Assembly (NCBI RefSeq): GCF_009208105.1
Contig: NZ_WFKL01000001.1
Span: 1-64,000 of the forward strand
Direction: 5' to 3'
Length of the DNA stretch: 64,000 nt
Origin: Rouxiella sp. S1S-2
Lineage (GTDB): Bacteria; Pseudomonadota; Gammaproteobacteria; Enterobacterales; Enterobacteriaceae
Shown: positions 1-11,652 of the stretch, piece by piece
How the letters are laid out: each line of letters begins with the position of its first letter
Position numbering within the stretch: position 1 is the first letter of the stretch
Program-made: the position numbers and the translations under genes
Notes under the pieces: generated by a model
The model's database searches: none
The model's input: the letters and a program-made list of their open reading frames with translations, nothing else
What the model was told of the DNA's origin: nothing

Positions 1-38
1 CTGACCATGCGGGCGGCGAGCAAACCTTCTGTGTTCAT
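1..38 (-). CDS. possible start of an unrecognised gene, cut by the window edge
   Basis: An ATG at 38 on the minus strand opens a frame that reads MNTEGLLAARMV up to the window edge. An AGGA sequence lies about nine bases before it. It is downstream of the liv operon terminator, so it would be a separate unit. Only twelve codons are visible, too few to recognise a family or to exclude a chance frame. Confidence 0.3.
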   Translation of the reverse strand, partial: MNTEGLLAARMV

Positions 39-98
39 GTCATGTTCCTGATGATGTGCAAAAATTTATAAGAATGTACGAAATATTAATTTATAGAC

Positions 99-133
99 AA
101 AAGAAAAACCGCAAAGCGCTTGCCGTGCGGTTT
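99..133 (-). terminator. intrinsic terminator of the liv operon
   Basis: On the minus strand an eight-base-pair stem (AAACCGCA at one side, TGCGGTTT at the other, 107-114 and 126-133) is followed by a T-rich tract. It sits about 40 bases beyond the livF stop codon and should end the livKHMGF transcript. Confidence 0.75.
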
Positions 134-171
134 ACTAGATTTATCACAGATTTTTATTTAATTAACGAAAT

Positions 172-873
172 TTATGCGCCCAGATAGGCAGAGCGCACCG
201 CTTCGTTAGCTAAAAGCGCCTCTCCGCTGTCTTCAAGCACCACGTGGCCGTTTTCGAGCACATAACCCCTGTCGGCCAGCTTCAACGCCTGATTAGCATT
301 TTGCTCAACCAAAAAGATCGTCATGCCCTCTTCGCGCAGAAGCTGAATAGTGTCAAAAATCTGCTGGATGATGATGGGTGCCAGTCCGAGCGAGGGTTCG
401 TCGAGCAGCAGCAGCCTCGGCTGGCTCATCAGTGCGCGGCCAATCGCCAGCATCTGCTGCTCTCCGCCCGACATCGTGCCCGAACGCTGCGCCCGCCGCT
501 CTTTAAGACGCGGAAACAGTGTAAATACCCGCTCAAGGCGCTGCTGGTACTGGTCACGCGCGGCAAAAAATCCGCCCATCGCCAGGTTCTCTTCAACGGT
601 CATGCGCGAAAATACCCGACGCCCCTCGGGTACAATTGCGATGTCGCCGCGCATGATCCGCGCCGTCGGCCACTGGGTAATGTCCTGATCTTCAAAAACG
701 ATCGACCCCTGCGAGGCACGCGGTTCTCCGCACAGTGAACCCAGCAGGGTGGTTTTACCCGCACCATTAGCGCCAATCAGTGTGACGATTTCACCTTTGT
801 TAATGTGCAGGCTCACTTGGTGTAGTGCCTGAATTTTGCCGTACTGGGCTGATACCTGATTAAATGACAACAT
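172..873 (-). CDS. livF: branched-chain amino acid ABC transporter ATP-binding protein LivF
   Basis: LivF is one of two ATPase subunits that power uptake of leucine, isoleucine and valine through the LivH-LivM channel at the inner membrane. The 233-residue protein has a Walker A motif (GANGAGKTT), an ABC signature (MSGGEQQMLAIGRAL) and a Walker B motif (LLLLDEPSLG). Length is close to the 237 residues of E. coli LivF. It is the last gene of the operon, three bases after livG, and is followed by a terminator. The pairing with LivG makes the assignment firm. Confidence 0.96.
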   Translation of the reverse strand: MLSFNQVSAQYGKIQALHQVSLHINKGEIVTLIGANGAGKTTLLGSLCGEPRASQGSIVFEDQDITQWPTARIMRGDIAIVPEGRRVFSRMTVEENLAMGGFFAARDQYQQRLERVFTLFPRLKERRAQRSGTMSGGEQQMLAIGRALMSQPRLLLLDEPSLGLAPIIIQQIFDTIQLLREEGMTIFLVEQNANQALKLADRGYVLENGHVVLEDSGEALLANEAVRSAYLGA

Positions 874-876
874 CTT

Positions 877-1647
877 TTACCCCTCGCCCAAATACGCACG
901 GATCACGTCTGGATTGTTACGAATTTCATGCGGCGTGCCCTGCGCCAGTGGCGTTCCCTGATTCACGACATAAATCCGGTCCGAAATGCCCATCACAAGT
1001 TTCATGTCGTGCTCAATCAGCAGCACGGAAACCTGGTGCTGGTTACGCAATTCGGCGATTAGCTGATTTAACTCTTGGGTTTCACGCGGGTTGAGTCCAG
1101 CAGCAGGCTCGTCGAGCATCAGAATTTCTGGCTGAGTCACCATACAGCGCACGATTTCGAGGCGTCGCTGTTGCCCGTAGGCCAGATTGCCCGCTTGACG
1201 ATTGGCGTGTTCGAGTAAACCAACGCGGTCGAGCCACTGCGCCGCACGGTCAAGCGCATCGGCTTCGGCGCGACGGAATCCCGGCGTTTTGAACAAACCG
1301 GCGAGCACGCCACTTTTAAGGTGTTGGTGCTGGGCAACCAGCAGATTTTCAATCACTGTCATTTCGCGAAACAGGCGTACGTGCTGAAAAGTGCGTACCA
1401 CACCCATACGCGCAATCTTCTGGCCGGGCAGGCCTTCAAGATGCTGTTCGCGCAGTTTGATGGTGCCGCCGCTTGGGCGATAAAAACCGGTCAGGCAGTT
1501 AAATACCGTGGTCTTACCGGCTCCGTTTGGTCCGATCAGGGAAACAATTTCCCCCTGATTAAGCTGCAGTGCGACGTTGTTCACCGCCAGCAGCCCGCCA
1601 AAGCGCATCGTCAACCCTTCAACGGTCAGTAAAGGTTGCCTATTCAT
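877..1647 (-). CDS. livG: branched-chain amino acid ABC transporter ATP-binding protein LivG
   Basis: LivG is the second ATPase of the branched-chain amino acid importer. The 256-residue sequence has Walker [10 protein letters not shown], the variant signature [13 protein letters not shown] typical of LivG, and Walker [11 protein letters not shown]. Its start overlaps the livM stop by four bases (ATGA), which suggests translational coupling. Length matches E. coli LivG (255 residues). Confidence 0.96.
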   Translation of the reverse strand: MNRQPLLTVEGLTMRFGGLLAVNNVALQLNQGEIVSLIGPNGAGKTTVFNCLTGFYRPSGGTIKLREQHLEGLPGQKIARMGVVRTFQHVRLFREMTVIENLLVAQHQHLKSGVLAGLFKTPGFRRAEADALDRAAQWLDRVGLLEHANRQAGNLAYGQQRRLEIVRCMVTQPEILMLDEPAAGLNPRETQELNQLIAELRNQHQVSVLLIEHDMKLVMGISDRIYVVNQGTPLAQGTPHEIRNNPDVIRAYLGEG

Positions 1648-2933
1648 ACCTGCTCCTCCTTGACCGCCGCGACCTTGTCGGCCACTTTCAATTTAAGATG
1701 TGGCCGTTTCATCGGCAGCAGTCCCTGCGGACGCCAAATCATCATCAGCACCATCAATGCACCCAGCAGTAACATGCTGTATTCGTTGAGGTCACGCATT
1801 AGCTCGCGCGACACCACCAGCAGAATTGCTGCCAGAATTACCGCAAACTGCGAGCCCATTCCGCCCAGCACCACAATCGCCAGCACGAAGGCCGACTCGA
1901 CGAAGGTAAAGGATTCAGGACTGACAAACCCTTGGCGCGCAGCAAACAGGGTACCGGCAAAGCCGGCAAAGGCAGCACTGATGGTAAACGCTGTCAGCTT
2001 GATGCGCGTTGGGTTGAGGCCAAGCGAACGGCAGGCGATTTCGTCTTCGCGCAGCGCTTCCCACGCGCGGCCGAGCGGCATGCGCAGCAGTCGATTAATC
2101 ACAAACAGAGTTAAAATAACCAGCAGCAGCGCGACCAGATACAGGAAAATAATCCTGTCGCCCGGGTCGTAGCTCAGCCCAAAGAAATGGCTGAACGTGT
2201 CCCAGCCTCCTTCACGCGCGGAGCGGCTGAACTCGAGTCCAAATAGCGTGGGCTTGGGGATCTGGCTGATGCCGTTGGGGCCACCGGTTATCTCGGTATT
2301 GTTGAGCAGCAAAATACGCACGATTTCGCCGAAGCCCAGCGTCACAATGGCAAGATAGTCTCCGCGCAGCCTCAATACCGGGAAGCCCAACAGGAAACCA
2401 AAGGCCGCCGAAACCAGCCCCGCCAGCGGTAATGCTTCCCAGAAACCGATGCCGTAATAGTGATTGAGCAGTGCGTAGGTGTAGGCACCAATTGCGTAGA
2501 AGCCGCCATAGCCCAGCACCAACAGGCCCGAAAGGCCAACCACCACGTTGAGCCCTAGCCCCAGCATGATGTAGATGAGCGTCAGCGTGGCGATATCCAC
2601 CGTGCCGCGCGAAACGATAAACGGCCAGGCAACGGCGGCAATAATCATCAGCAGCGCCAGCCATTTTTGCTTCGGCGTGGAGCCGTCAAAGCTCGGCAAA
2701 ACCCAGCTTGGGCCAGAGACTTTTTTCAGCCCTTTTTGCAGCAGCGGCCGAAACAGCTGAAACACAAAGACCACCGCGCAGCCGGCCGCAATCCAGTACC
2801 AACGCACAACGTCTGCACCGTGAACCACCAGCCGCGTGCCGTCGAGACTGAGCTGCAGCCCCATGATAAACGACGCCAACACCAGTAAAACCAATGCCGA
2901 AACCAGCGCATTGAGCAGGTTAAGATGCTTCAT
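1644..2933 (-). CDS. livM: branched-chain amino acid ABC transporter permease LivM
   Basis: LivM is a polytopic inner-membrane permease of the Liv system. The 429-residue protein has many hydrophobic segments. It has the long stretch [20 protein letters not shown] and the EAA-like cytoplasmic loop around [11 protein letters not shown], which are shared with E. coli LivM (425 residues). Its ATG overlaps the livH stop codon by four bases and its stop overlaps livG, so the permease and ATPase genes are tightly coupled. Confidence 0.96.
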   Translation of the reverse strand: MKHLNLLNALVSALVLLVLASFIMGLQLSLDGTRLVVHGADVVRWYWIAAGCAVVFVFQLFRPLLQKGLKKVSGPSWVLPSFDGSTPKQKWLALLMIIAAVAWPFIVSRGTVDIATLTLIYIMLGLGLNVVVGLSGLLVLGYGGFYAIGAYTYALLNHYYGIGFWEALPLAGLVSAAFGFLLGFPVLRLRGDYLAIVTLGFGEIVRILLLNNTEITGGPNGISQIPKPTLFGLEFSRSAREGGWDTFSHFFGLSYDPGDRIIFLYLVALLLVILTLFVINRLLRMPLGRAWEALREDEIACRSLGLNPTRIKLTAFTISAAFAGFAGTLFAARQGFVSPESFTFVESAFVLAIVVLGGMGSQFAVILAAILLVVSRELMRDLNEYSMLLLGALMVLMMIWRPQGLLPMKRPHLKLKVADKVAAVKEEQV

Positions 2934-3856
2934 ACTTTCTCAACCTCCGGACGACCCAAGATCCCGGTTGGCAGAACCAGCAACACCACAATCAGCAGCG
3001 CAAAGGAGACAACGTCTTTGTACTCGGTGCTGAGATACGCCGAGGTCAACGCTTCGGCCACCCCCAAAATCAGGCCGCCTATCATCGCGCCAGGAATACT
3101 GCCGATACCGCCCAAGACGGCGGCCGTGAAGGCTTTCATGCCGGCCATAAAGCCGATGTACGGGTTAATCACGCCGTAAAATTGCCCCAAAAGCACGCCT
3201 GCGACGGCAGCCATTAGCGCGCCGATAACAAAGGTCAGAGAAATTACGCGATCGGTGCTTATCCCCAGCAGGCTGGCCATTTTCAAGTCTTCAGCACAGG
3301 CGCGGCAGGCACGCCCCATGCGGGAATAGCGAATAAACAGCGTCAATGACAGCATCGCGATAAAAGTCACCACCCAGATAATCAGCTGCATGGTGCTGAT
3401 AGTGGCGGCAAAACCGTTGGTTTCGCCCAGCGTCCACTGGCCGGTGACGAGGCTCGGTAACGCCAAGTCACGCGAGCCCTGGGTCAGGCTCACGTAGTTT
3501 TGCAGGAAAATAGACATCCCGATGGCGGAAATAAGCGCAATCAGTCTTTTGGAATTACGCACCGGCTTATAGGCGACGCGCTCAATGCTCCAGCCATAGG
3601 CGCTGGAAATGACGATAGCTGCGATAAATCCGGCACCTATTAGCAACCAGCTTGCGTCAATGCCCATCATCATCAGCGCGGCAATCACGATAAAGGAGAC
3701 ATAGCTGCCAATCATGTACACCTCGCCGTGGGCGAAGTTGATCATGCCGATAATGCCGTAAACCATGGTGTAGCCGATGGCGATCAGCGCGTAGGTGCTG
3801 CCCAGGGTCACACCGTTAAACATCTGCTGGATAAAATAGAGAAACTGCTCTGACAT
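2930..3856 (-). CDS. livH: branched-chain amino acid ABC transporter permease LivH
   Basis: LivH is the partner permease of LivM. The open frame extends to 3892. The start at 3856 is preferred because the protein from there ([15 protein letters not shown]) lines up with the first residue of the 308-residue E. coli protein and has AAGGT sequences just upstream. The 308-residue product has about eight hydrophobic segments and the conserved stretch [18 protein letters not shown]. It lies between livK and livM, in the usual operon order. Confidence 0.95.
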   Translation of the reverse strand: MSEQFLYFIQQMFNGVTLGSTYALIAIGYTMVYGIIGMINFAHGEVYMIGSYVSFIVIAALMMMGIDASWLLIGAGFIAAIVISSAYGWSIERVAYKPVRNSKRLIALISAIGMSIFLQNYVSLTQGSRDLALPSLVTGQWTLGETNGFAATISTMQLIIWVVTFIAMLSLTLFIRYSRMGRACRACAEDLKMASLLGISTDRVISLTFVIGALMAAVAGVLLGQFYGVINPYIGFMAGMKAFTAAVLGGIGSIPGAMIGGLILGVAEALTSAYLSTEYKDVVSFALLIVVLLVLPTGILGRPEVEKV

Positions 3857-3947
3857 ACCTTGAACCTTAATTTCACTCCAGCTCGTGGGCATAGCGCTGC
3901 AACAGGGGCTACAGCGCTAATGACGATGGCCGAGAGTGTTAAAATTA

Positions 3948-5060
3948 TTACTTAATTGGCGTAGAAGTGCCGTCGGCGTGCCATTCGAAGATGCCAAACT
4001 CGAAGCCTTTCAAATCACCCTTCTCATCCCAGCTTAGCGGGCCCATCACGGTATCGACCGGTGCTGATTTAAGATTTTTGACGATATCCGCCGGTTCCAT
4101 GCTGCCGCTGCGGGTCATACCGGTGGTCAACGCCTGCAGTGCTGCATAGGTAGTCCAGACGAACGGACCGGTTGGGTCGAGTTTTTTAGCCTTCAGCGCA
4201 TCAACGATTGGCTGGTTGGCAGGGACCTGGTCGTAACGTTTTGGCAGTGTTACCAGCATGCCTTCGGATGCAGCCCCGGCAATGTTGGACAGTGAGGAGT
4301 TACCCACGCCTTCCGGGCCCATAAACTTGGCGTTTAAACCGGCCTGTTTGGACTGGCGCAGGATCTGGCCCATTTCCGGGTAGTAGCCGCCGAAATAGAC
4401 AAAATCAACGTTCTCTTTTTTCAATCGCGCCACCAGCGTGGAGAAATCTTTATCCCCCGCCGTAATACCTTCAAACAGCACCACGTTGCCGCCGGATTTC
4501 TTCAGGCTGTCCTGTACAGAACGCGCCAGACCTTCACCGTACTGCTGCTTGTCGTGAATAACTGCGATGCGCTGAGGTTTGATGGTACTGAGGATATATT
4601 TAGCCGCGGTTGGACCCTGATCGGAGTCCAGGCCGGTGGTACGCATAATCATCTTGTAACCACGGGTGGTTAGGTCGGCATTGGTCGCCGCTGGCGTAAT
4701 CATAATCACGCCTTCGTCTTCATAAATATCTGATGCAGGCTGAGTAGAAGAAGAGCACAGGTGACCAATAACGTAGCGAATGCCGTCGTTGATGACTTTG
4801 TTAGCGACAGCCACAGCCTGTTTAGGGTCACAGGCGTCGTCATATTCAACGCCGACCAGCTTGTCGCCCTTAATACCGCCTTTGGCGTTAATATCGGCAA
4901 TCGCCTGTTTTGCACCGGTAAATTCCATATCGCCGTATTGGGCAACCGGTCCGGACATCGCGCCAACGATGGCAACTTTAATGTCCTTGGCCATGGCTGA
5001 GTGGCCAAGTGCCAAAGCAACACAGCCCGCTAACCAGATTTTACCCTTTGTTAATTTCAT
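3948..5060 (-). CDS. livK: periplasmic branched-chain amino acid binding protein (LivK/LivJ type)
   Basis: This is the periplasmic receptor that delivers leucine and related amino acids to LivHM. The 370-residue protein begins with a signal peptide (residues 1-24, ending SAMA). The mature protein keeps the family's cysteine pair in DDACDPKQ and GHLCSSST and the conserved stretch [16 protein letters not shown]. The sequence mixes LivJ-like and LivK-like residues, so ligand breadth cannot be called. In E. coli two such genes (livJ and livK) flank panM. Here only this one is present. It is the first gene of the operon. Confidence 0.93.
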   Translation of the reverse strand: MKLTKGKIWLAGCVALALGHSAMAKDIKVAIVGAMSGPVAQYGDMEFTGAKQAIADINAKGGIKGDKLVGVEYDDACDPKQAVAVANKVINDGIRYVIGHLCSSSTQPASDIYEDEGVIMITPAATNADLTTRGYKMIMRTTGLDSDQGPTAAKYILSTIKPQRIAVIHDKQQYGEGLARSVQDSLKKSGGNVVLFEGITAGDKDFSTLVARLKKENVDFVYFGGYYPEMGQILRQSKQAGLNAKFMGPEGVGNSSLSNIAGAASEGMLVTLPKRYDQVPANQPIVDALKAKKLDPTGPFVWTTYAALQALTTGMTRSGSMEPADIVKNLKSAPVDTVMGPLSWDEKGDLKGFEFGIFEWHADGTSTPIK

Positions 5061-5472
5061 CCTGACTACCCCGTTTGATTATGTTGTGATGTCGTATATC
5101 CACCTGCTTAAAACATGCTCACACAAGGCTTTCGCCATAAGTAATAATGAGTTAGCAGGTTTTTTTGGTCTTATTCACTAATAAAACGCTTATTTATCAC
5201 ATCATTAAACAGGAATTTTCTTCTGCAAATCAAATCTCACACTCAGAAATATGAGGTGTAAACAGAATTTTATTTGGGGTTAAACGCGGCAAATTGCGAG
5301 GTTATCAGCGGTTAAAACTGCTTATCAAAAATTAGACCGCCGTTTATATTTTATACATCGATGCGGAAAATATTTTCTAACTGTTACCGTACAAAAAAAG
5401 TTACGCACCATTGTGAGGGTTATCCAGTACACTATTCGTCGTCCTTTTCTCTTTGTTCTCTGTGCCTAAACC
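5061..5472. other. AT-rich divergent intergenic region, livK / panM
   Basis: This 412-base AT-rich stretch separates the divergent livK and panM genes and must hold both promoters. No coding frame of note was seen. No -35/-10 pair stood out clearly enough to place a start. Lrp regulation is known for E. coli livK, but no specific Lrp site can be assigned by eye. Confidence 0.6.
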
Positions 5473-5880
5473 ATGAAATTAACCATCGTAAAACTCGACA
5501 AACTTACCCCGCAGGATGAAATCGATTTAGCCAAAATTTGGCCGCAGCAGCAGTGCGCTGACTGGCACAGCGGCATCGTTGGGCAACGGATGATTTTTGC
5601 TGCGCGATTTAACGATAGACTCTTGGCGGCGGTAAAAGTGTCAGTGGCAGGTACCAAGGCTGAATTAGGTGATTTGTGCGTGCGCGAGGTTACGCGCAGA
5701 CGCGGCGTAGGCTTTTATCTGATCGAGGATTTACAGCGACAGCTTCCCGAGATACAGACTTTTTCGATGCAGGCACAGTCCGGCATTACTCAGGCTGACA
5801 GTGCGGTATTCAACGCCTTTATGCTGGCGTGTGGTTTCAGGCAGGTGGATAATAGCTGGCAGAAAGGTCGGACTCACTAG
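5473..5880 (+). CDS. panM: PanD maturation factor PanM (GNAT family)
   Basis: PanM (PanZ) is a GNAT-fold protein that triggers self-cleavage of the PanD proenzyme into active aspartate decarboxylase, which makes beta-alanine for coenzyme A. The 135-residue protein starts MKLTIVKLDKLTPQDEIDL, as in the 127-residue E. coli protein. It has the acetyl-CoA binding segment VREVTRRRGVG. It lies between livK and rpoH, next to livK as in E. coli, and is followed by a terminator shared with rpoH. Confidence 0.92.
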   Translation: MKLTIVKLDKLTPQDEIDLAKIWPQQQCADWHSGIVGQRMIFAARFNDRLLAAVKVSVAGTKAELGDLCVREVTRRRGVGFYLIEDLQRQLPEIQTFSMQAQSGITQADSAVFNAFMLACGFRQVDNSWQKGRTH

Positions 5881-5903
5881 TCAGGTTCTGTTCTCTAGCC
5901 ATA

Positions 5904-5933
5904 AAAAAAGCGACCTCACTGGGTCGCTTTTTT
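5904..5933. terminator. bidirectional intrinsic terminator, panM / rpoH
   Basis: A twelve-base-pair stem (AAAAAAGCGACC and GGTCGCTTTTTT) with a six-base loop lies between the convergent panM and rpoH genes. It has a T tract on either strand, so it can serve both. Confidence 0.88.
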
Positions 5934-5978
5934 GCATGATACCGGCTGTTCACAGACAATTTATTCAAAGACAATAAA

Positions 5979-6836
5979 TCAGGCTTCGATAGCCAGTCGC
6001 AATTTTTTCATCGCATTTTTTTCGAGTTGACGAACGCGCTCAGCGGAAACGCCGTATTTGTCAGCCAGCTCCTGCAGCGTTGACTTGTTATCGTCGTCAA
6101 GCCAGCGGGCACGGATAATATCCTGACTACGCTCGTCAAGGCCTTCCATCGCGAAGGTCAGTTTGTCGGCCGCATTCGTTTCCCAGTTGTCTTCTTCGAT
6201 ACTTTCAGCGAAGTCAGAGCTTTTATCCTGCAGATACAGCATAGGCGCCATTGCCTGACCATCACGCGGCTCTTCGTCCGGCGTTGGGTCAAAGGTCATG
6301 TCCTGCGCCGCCATGCGGGATTCCATTTCCAGCACATCTTTGCTGGTTACGCCAAGCTCGCGGGCAACGTGTTCGACTTCTTCATGACTAAACCAACCCA
6401 GACGCTGCTTGTTTTTGCGCAGGTTAAAGAACAACTTGCGTTGTGCTTTAGTGGTTGCCACTTTCACGATACGCCAGTTACGCAGCACGTACTCGTGGAT
6501 CTCTGCTTTGATCCAGTGCACGGCGAAGGAAACCAGACGTACACCGACCTCGGGATTAAAACGGCGAACCGCTTTCATCAGGCCAATGTTGCCTTCCTGA
6601 ATAAGGTCAGCCTGCGGCAGACCGTAACCGGAATAATTACGGGCGATATGAGCGACAAAGCGCAGGTGAGACAGGATTAGCTGTTTAGCTGCTTCCAGAT
6701 CGCCCTCGTAATGCAGCCGTTCAGCCAGTGCCCGTTCTTCCTCTGCGGTGAGCATAGGATAGGCATTGGCGGCCCTGACATAGGCTTCCAGGCTACCTTG
6801 GGGTACTAGTGCTAAAGTTTGCATTTCTTTGGTCAT
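5979..6836 (-). CDS. rpoH: heat-shock sigma factor RpoH (sigma-32)
   Basis: RpoH directs RNA polymerase to heat-shock promoters and is degraded by FtsH with help from DnaK. The 285-residue protein has the sigma-70 core region 2 ([22 protein letters not shown]), the RpoH box ([18 protein letters not shown]) and a region 4 helix-turn-helix ending [14 protein letters not shown]. The frame is open to 6875. The start at 6836 ([10 protein letters not shown]) matches E. coli and has GAGAGG upstream. It follows ftsX on the same strand, separated by a 328-base control region. Confidence 0.97.
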   Translation of the reverse strand: MTKEMQTLALVPQGSLEAYVRAANAYPMLTAEEERALAERLHYEGDLEAAKQLILSHLRFVAHIARNYSGYGLPQADLIQEGNIGLMKAVRRFNPEVGVRLVSFAVHWIKAEIHEYVLRNWRIVKVATTKAQRKLFFNLRKNKQRLGWFSHEEVEHVARELGVTSKDVLEMESRMAAQDMTFDPTPDEEPRDGQAMAPMLYLQDKSSDFAESIEEDNWETNAADKLTFAMEGLDERSQDIIRARWLDDDNKSTLQELADKYGVSAERVRQLEKNAMKKLRLAIEA

Positions 6837-6945
6837 TAAAGCCTCTCTAATGTGACGTAAGAAGGTTTTACACAACGTTATCGCGGAATGAATACCAACG
6901 GATCACCGTATTACGACAGCGAAGAACCACTCACATTGCTGCTGA

Positions 6946-6972
6946 TATGACCCTGAAACTCGCTCAAAGTTC
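6946..6972 (-). promoter_or_regulatory. candidate sigma-E (P3-like) promoter of rpoH
   Basis: On the minus strand GAACTT is followed after 16 bases by TCATA. The -35 box matches the sigma-E consensus exactly. The -10 box differs from TCTGA at two positions. The spacing equals that of the sigma-E promoter P3 of E. coli rpoH, and the predicted start lies about 100 bases before the ATG. Confidence 0.5.
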
Positions 6973-7110
6973 ATTCATTAGCGCCTTATTCGGCCCAATG
7001 ACTGTATGCGAGGTGCAGGGAAAATGATTGGGAAATTGTGCTCAAGAGGAAGAGAGTTCGTAAGATCCTAAATAACAGGGATCCTTTAACGCGGACTATT
7101 GATATGGGGG

Positions 7111-7148
7111 TCTTCCCTTGCAACACAACCCACAGCTACAAGGGAAGA
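7111..7148. repeat. inverted repeat in the ftsX-rpoH interval
   Basis: The perfect ten-base arms TCTTCCCTTG (7111-7120) and CAAGGGAAGA (7139-7148) are separated by 18 bases, 17 bases beyond the ftsX stop. No T tract follows on the minus strand, so it is a weak candidate terminator for ftsYEX. It could instead be part of the rpoH upstream region. Confidence 0.5.
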
Positions 7149-7164
7149 GTATACCAAAAAAATC

Positions 7165-8145
7165 TTATTGTGGTGTAAATCGTCGTAAATGTTGCACCGT
7201 TGCCAGGTAGGCCGCGATCCAACCGATCATCGCCGAGATCAACAGCAGCAGCAGGCTTTCGTCCCAGCCTAGCCCGTGAAGATCAAAGGTTGTACCGAAT
7301 ACCGAAGCAACCTGCGTCACGACGGCCTCCAGTCGTAACACCAGCGCTTGTGAAAGAATAAGCGACAGCAGAGCACCGCAAAACCCGAGCATTGCGCCGC
7401 CGTTGAGGAATGGCCTCAAGATAAAGCCGTCGGTGGCGCCGATCAGTTTCATTACGTTGATGGTATCGCGGCGGCTGAAAATACTCAGGCGCACGCTGTT
7501 ACCAATAACCAGGAACACGGCAACGATCATCAAGACGCCAATCATGGCGGCTATTTGCCCCACCAGCCCGGTTAACGCGGCGAGTCGTGCAAACCAACTG
7601 TCGTCCATGCGCACTTCATCTACGCCCTGTACAGCGGCAACGCGGTCACGCAAGGTGCTCAGTGTCTTGGAATCTTCAAAGTTCATTTTCGGCGTGATGA
7701 TCGCCACCGCAGGCAGTGGGTTTTGCTCCAGCATATCCATGGCGCCGCCAAAGCCTGACCAGTTGCGGAACTCGCTCATCGCTTCCTGACGTGAAAGGTA
7801 GTTAACCTTATCAACGCCAGCTTCGGCTTTGAGCGCTTTCATCACATTCATAGCCGCGTCATCATCCAGCGATTTATCGAGATAAACCGTTAATTGCGGC
7901 GTGGGATACCACTGCTCCGCAGCCTGACTCACGTTTTTCCATACCAGATAGCAGACGCTAGGCAGGGTCAGCGAGATGGCAATGACCATGACGGTTAACA
8001 GCGTTGCCAGCGGCTGGCGTAGCATGTCGCGGATGGTGTTGCTCCACGCATAGCGCCACTGCTCGCGGAATCCTCCCTGTAGCGCTTTGCTTTTCGTATC
8101 ACGTGCGCTCTTGGCCGTGCGGGCCGGCTTAGGACTATTGGCCAT
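7165..8145 (-). CDS. ftsX: cell-division protein FtsX
   Basis: FtsX is the membrane subunit of the FtsEX complex, which activates periplasmic murein hydrolases through EnvC at the septum. The 326-residue protein has a cytoplasmic N-terminal tail, one membrane segment near residues 43-65, a periplasmic domain, and three C-terminal membrane segments, as expected for the family (E. coli 352 residues). The shorter length is mainly in the N-terminal tail. It overlaps ftsE by eleven bases. Confidence 0.95.
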   Translation of the reverse strand: MANSPKPARTAKSARDTKSKALQGGFREQWRYAWSNTIRDMLRQPLATLLTVMVIAISLTLPSVCYLVWKNVSQAAEQWYPTPQLTVYLDKSLDDDAAMNVMKALKAEAGVDKVNYLSRQEAMSEFRNWSGFGGAMDMLEQNPLPAVAIITPKMNFEDSKTLSTLRDRVAAVQGVDEVRMDDSWFARLAALTGLVGQIAAMIGVLMIVAVFLVIGNSVRLSIFSRRDTINVMKLIGATDGFILRPFLNGGAMLGFCGALLSLILSQALVLRLEAVVTQVASVFGTTFDLHGLGWDESLLLLLISAMIGWIAAYLATVQHLRRFTPQ

Positions 8146-8806
8146 GGTAGGCGCCTCCGGCTATTCTTCCCTGACTCAGGGTCAGCGTACGATAGCGACG
8201 GCTGGCAATCAGCCCCATGTCGTGGGTTGCCATCAACACGGTGACGCCAACGCGGTTAAACTCTTCAAACAACCGCAAAATCCCCTCCGACAACACTTCG
8301 TCCAGGTTACCCGTAGGCTCATCGGCCAGCAGCACCGCAGGTTTGTTCACTACGGCGCGGGCAATACCCACCCGCTGCTGTTCACCGCCGGAAAGTTGAA
8401 TAGGGAAGTTCTTCGCCTTGTCCAGCAGGCCGACTTTGTCGAGCGCAGCGGACACTCGGCGTCGAATGTCTTCACCACTGGCACCGGCAATGATCAGCGG
8501 CATCGCGACATTGTCGTAAACGGTTCTGTCGAGCAGCAGGTGGTGATCCTGAAATATCATGCCAATCTGGCGTCGCAGAAACGGCACTTCGCGCGCCTTC
8601 AGGCGGCTAATGTCGTGACCACCAAACAAAATATGGCCAGCGCTCGGGCGTTCAATGCCGCAAATCAATTTCAACAGGGTACTTTTACCGGCACCGGAGT
8701 GACCAGTCAAAAACGCCATCTCACCTTGCTGAATGTGGAAATCGACGCCCTGCAGCGCCTGTCGCCCGCCTAGATAAGCTTTACTGACCTGTTCAAAGCG
8801 AATCAT
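8135..8806 (-). CDS. ftsE: cell-division ATPase FtsE
   Basis: FtsE is the ABC-type ATPase partner of FtsX at the division septum. The 223-residue protein has Walker [10 protein letters not shown], the signature [16 protein letters not shown] and Walker [13 protein letters not shown]. Length matches E. coli (222). It starts five bases after the ftsY stop codon and overlaps ftsX, forming the standard ftsY-ftsE-ftsX operon. Confidence 0.97.
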   Translation of the reverse strand: MIRFEQVSKAYLGGRQALQGVDFHIQQGEMAFLTGHSGAGKSTLLKLICGIERPSAGHILFGGHDISRLKAREVPFLRRQIGMIFQDHHLLLDRTVYDNVAMPLIIAGASGEDIRRRVSAALDKVGLLDKAKNFPIQLSGGEQQRVGIARAVVNKPAVLLADEPTGNLDEVLSEGILRLFEEFNRVGVTVLMATHDMGLIASRRYRTLTLSQGRIAGGAYHGQ

Positions 8807-8811
8807 CCGTA

Positions 8812-10272
<1,461 letters not shown>

Positions 10273-10532
10273 TTTACAACTTCACTCCACGCCGTTAATT
10301 CCCGACGAACGGATTATTAATAGGGTAATAACCTAGCAGTCTATCACTTTCCCTTAAACGCAACACGCCTGAGTGATGAATTCGCTGCTCATACAATCAA
10401 CTACGTGGTAACAATGCGAAACAGCAGTGACGTCGCGGTAGCCTCCAGAGCATCACACCGGTAGAATAGCCGCTCAAACCGTGTTCCTGACACCCGAAGA
10501 CTTTTATACAACCAGAATCTACAAGCAAAATT

Positions 10533-11156
10533 ATGGCAAAAAAACCGCAAACTCCGGCTGCTGGCCAAATTCGCCTGATTGGCGGGCAATGGCGTGGACG
10601 CAAGCTACCGGTGCCGCATAGCCCAGGACTGCGGCCGACCACCGACAGGGTCAGAGAAACGTTATTTAACTGGCTGGCTCCGGTTATTCAGGGTGCGCGT
10701 TGCCTCGACTGCTTTGCCGGCAGCGGTGCGCTCGGTATTGAGGCGCTGTCTCGTTATGCTGGCAGCGCGACGTTACTGGAATTCGAAAAGCCGGTGGCGC
10801 AGCAGCTTGAAAAAAATCTGGCACTGCTTAACGCGCAAAATGGCCAAGTGGTTAACGTCAATACGTTGAACTGGCTGTCTAAAAATGGTCAGGTGTATGA
10901 CGTCGTTTTTCTCGACCCGCCGTTTCGCAAAGGCATTCTGCAAGACACTATTGGCCTGCTCGACGCCAACGGCTGGCTGGCAGACGAGGCCTGGATATAC
11001 ATTGAATCAGAAGTAGAACACGGCGCAATCCCCGTGCCCGCCAGTTGGCGCCTGCATCGGGAAAAGATTGCCGGGCAAGTTGCCTACCGCTTATATCACT
11101 GCGAGGTCACGCTTGCTGCTGACGCCTCGCCACAGGAGCAGTCAGATGTTAATTAA
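10533..11156 (+). CDS. rsmD: 16S rRNA (guanine-966-N2)-methyltransferase RsmD
   Basis: RsmD methylates G966 of 16S rRNA in the assembled small subunit using S-adenosylmethionine. The 207-residue protein has the SAM-binding stretch CLDCFAGSGALGIEAL and the catalytic motif DPPF at VVFLDPPFRKG. It begins with RLIGGQWRGRKLPVP, typical of the family (E. coli 198 residues). It is divergent from ftsY and overlaps yhhL by eleven bases, as in E. coli. Confidence 0.95.
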   Translation: MAKKPQTPAAGQIRLIGGQWRGRKLPVPHSPGLRPTTDRVRETLFNWLAPVIQGARCLDCFAGSGALGIEALSRYAGSATLLEFEKPVAQQLEKNLALLNAQNGQVVNVNTLNWLSKNGQVYDVVFLDPPFRKGILQDTIGLLDANGWLADEAWIYIESEVEHGAIPVPASWRLHREKIAGQVAYRLYHCEVTLAADASPQEQSDVN

Positions 11157-11421
11157 TATTGGTCGTTTATTGATGCTTTGCATCTGGATTTTTTTGCTGT
11201 CTAACATCATTCACCCCTTCCCTAAACCGATGAAATATTTCCTCGATGTAGCGATGGTGTTTATGTTTTTCATGCACGGTTTGCAGGTGATGCTGCTCAA
11301 AGCCACTCAGGGTAAAGATCAGGCTCCTATTGGCGCTTGGCTGCAACTGCGTATTTTCCTGTTTGGCGTATTTGAATTAATGGCCTGGCAGAAGAAACAG
11401 CCGCCGATGCCGAAGAAGTAA
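11146..11421 (+). CDS. yhhL: DUF1145 family inner-membrane protein YhhL
   Basis: This is a 91-residue membrane protein of unknown function with three hydrophobic segments. The start at 11146 (MLINIGRLLMLCIWIFLL) is chosen over an in-frame upstream start at 11068 because the protein from there has the length of E. coli YhhL (89 residues) and the overlap with rsmD is conserved. The overlap of rsmD by eleven bases suggests coupled translation. Confidence 0.85.
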   Translation: MLINIGRLLMLCIWIFLLSNIIHPFPKPMKYFLDVAMVFMFFMHGLQVMLLKATQGKDQAPIGAWLQLRIFLFGVFELMAWQKKQPPMPKK

Positions 11422-11544
11422 TCCTACGCTGATAAGCACTGCGCACGTTCACTGCGCGGTGTCTTAAAGCTATACCAAAGCTAAACCAAACTCTCTGAAA
11501 TCCCGCTTTACCTCTTCGCGCTAAATTTTAAGTATCTTTTAAGA

Positions 11545-11574
11545 TTGTCGGCCACCCCGTGCCTCTCCTACACT
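11545..11574 (+). promoter_or_regulatory. possible promoter of yhhN
   Basis: TTGTCG and TACACT are separated by 18 bases, about 80 bases before the yhhN start. Each box matches the sigma-70 consensus at four of six positions. Confidence 0.3.
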
Positions 11575-11652
11575 GAAAGCATGAGGTGGAGCGGGTATCG
11601 CTCTGCCGTTTTTGGCAGTTCTTTGCTTACTTTTCATAGATAAGGATAAACA

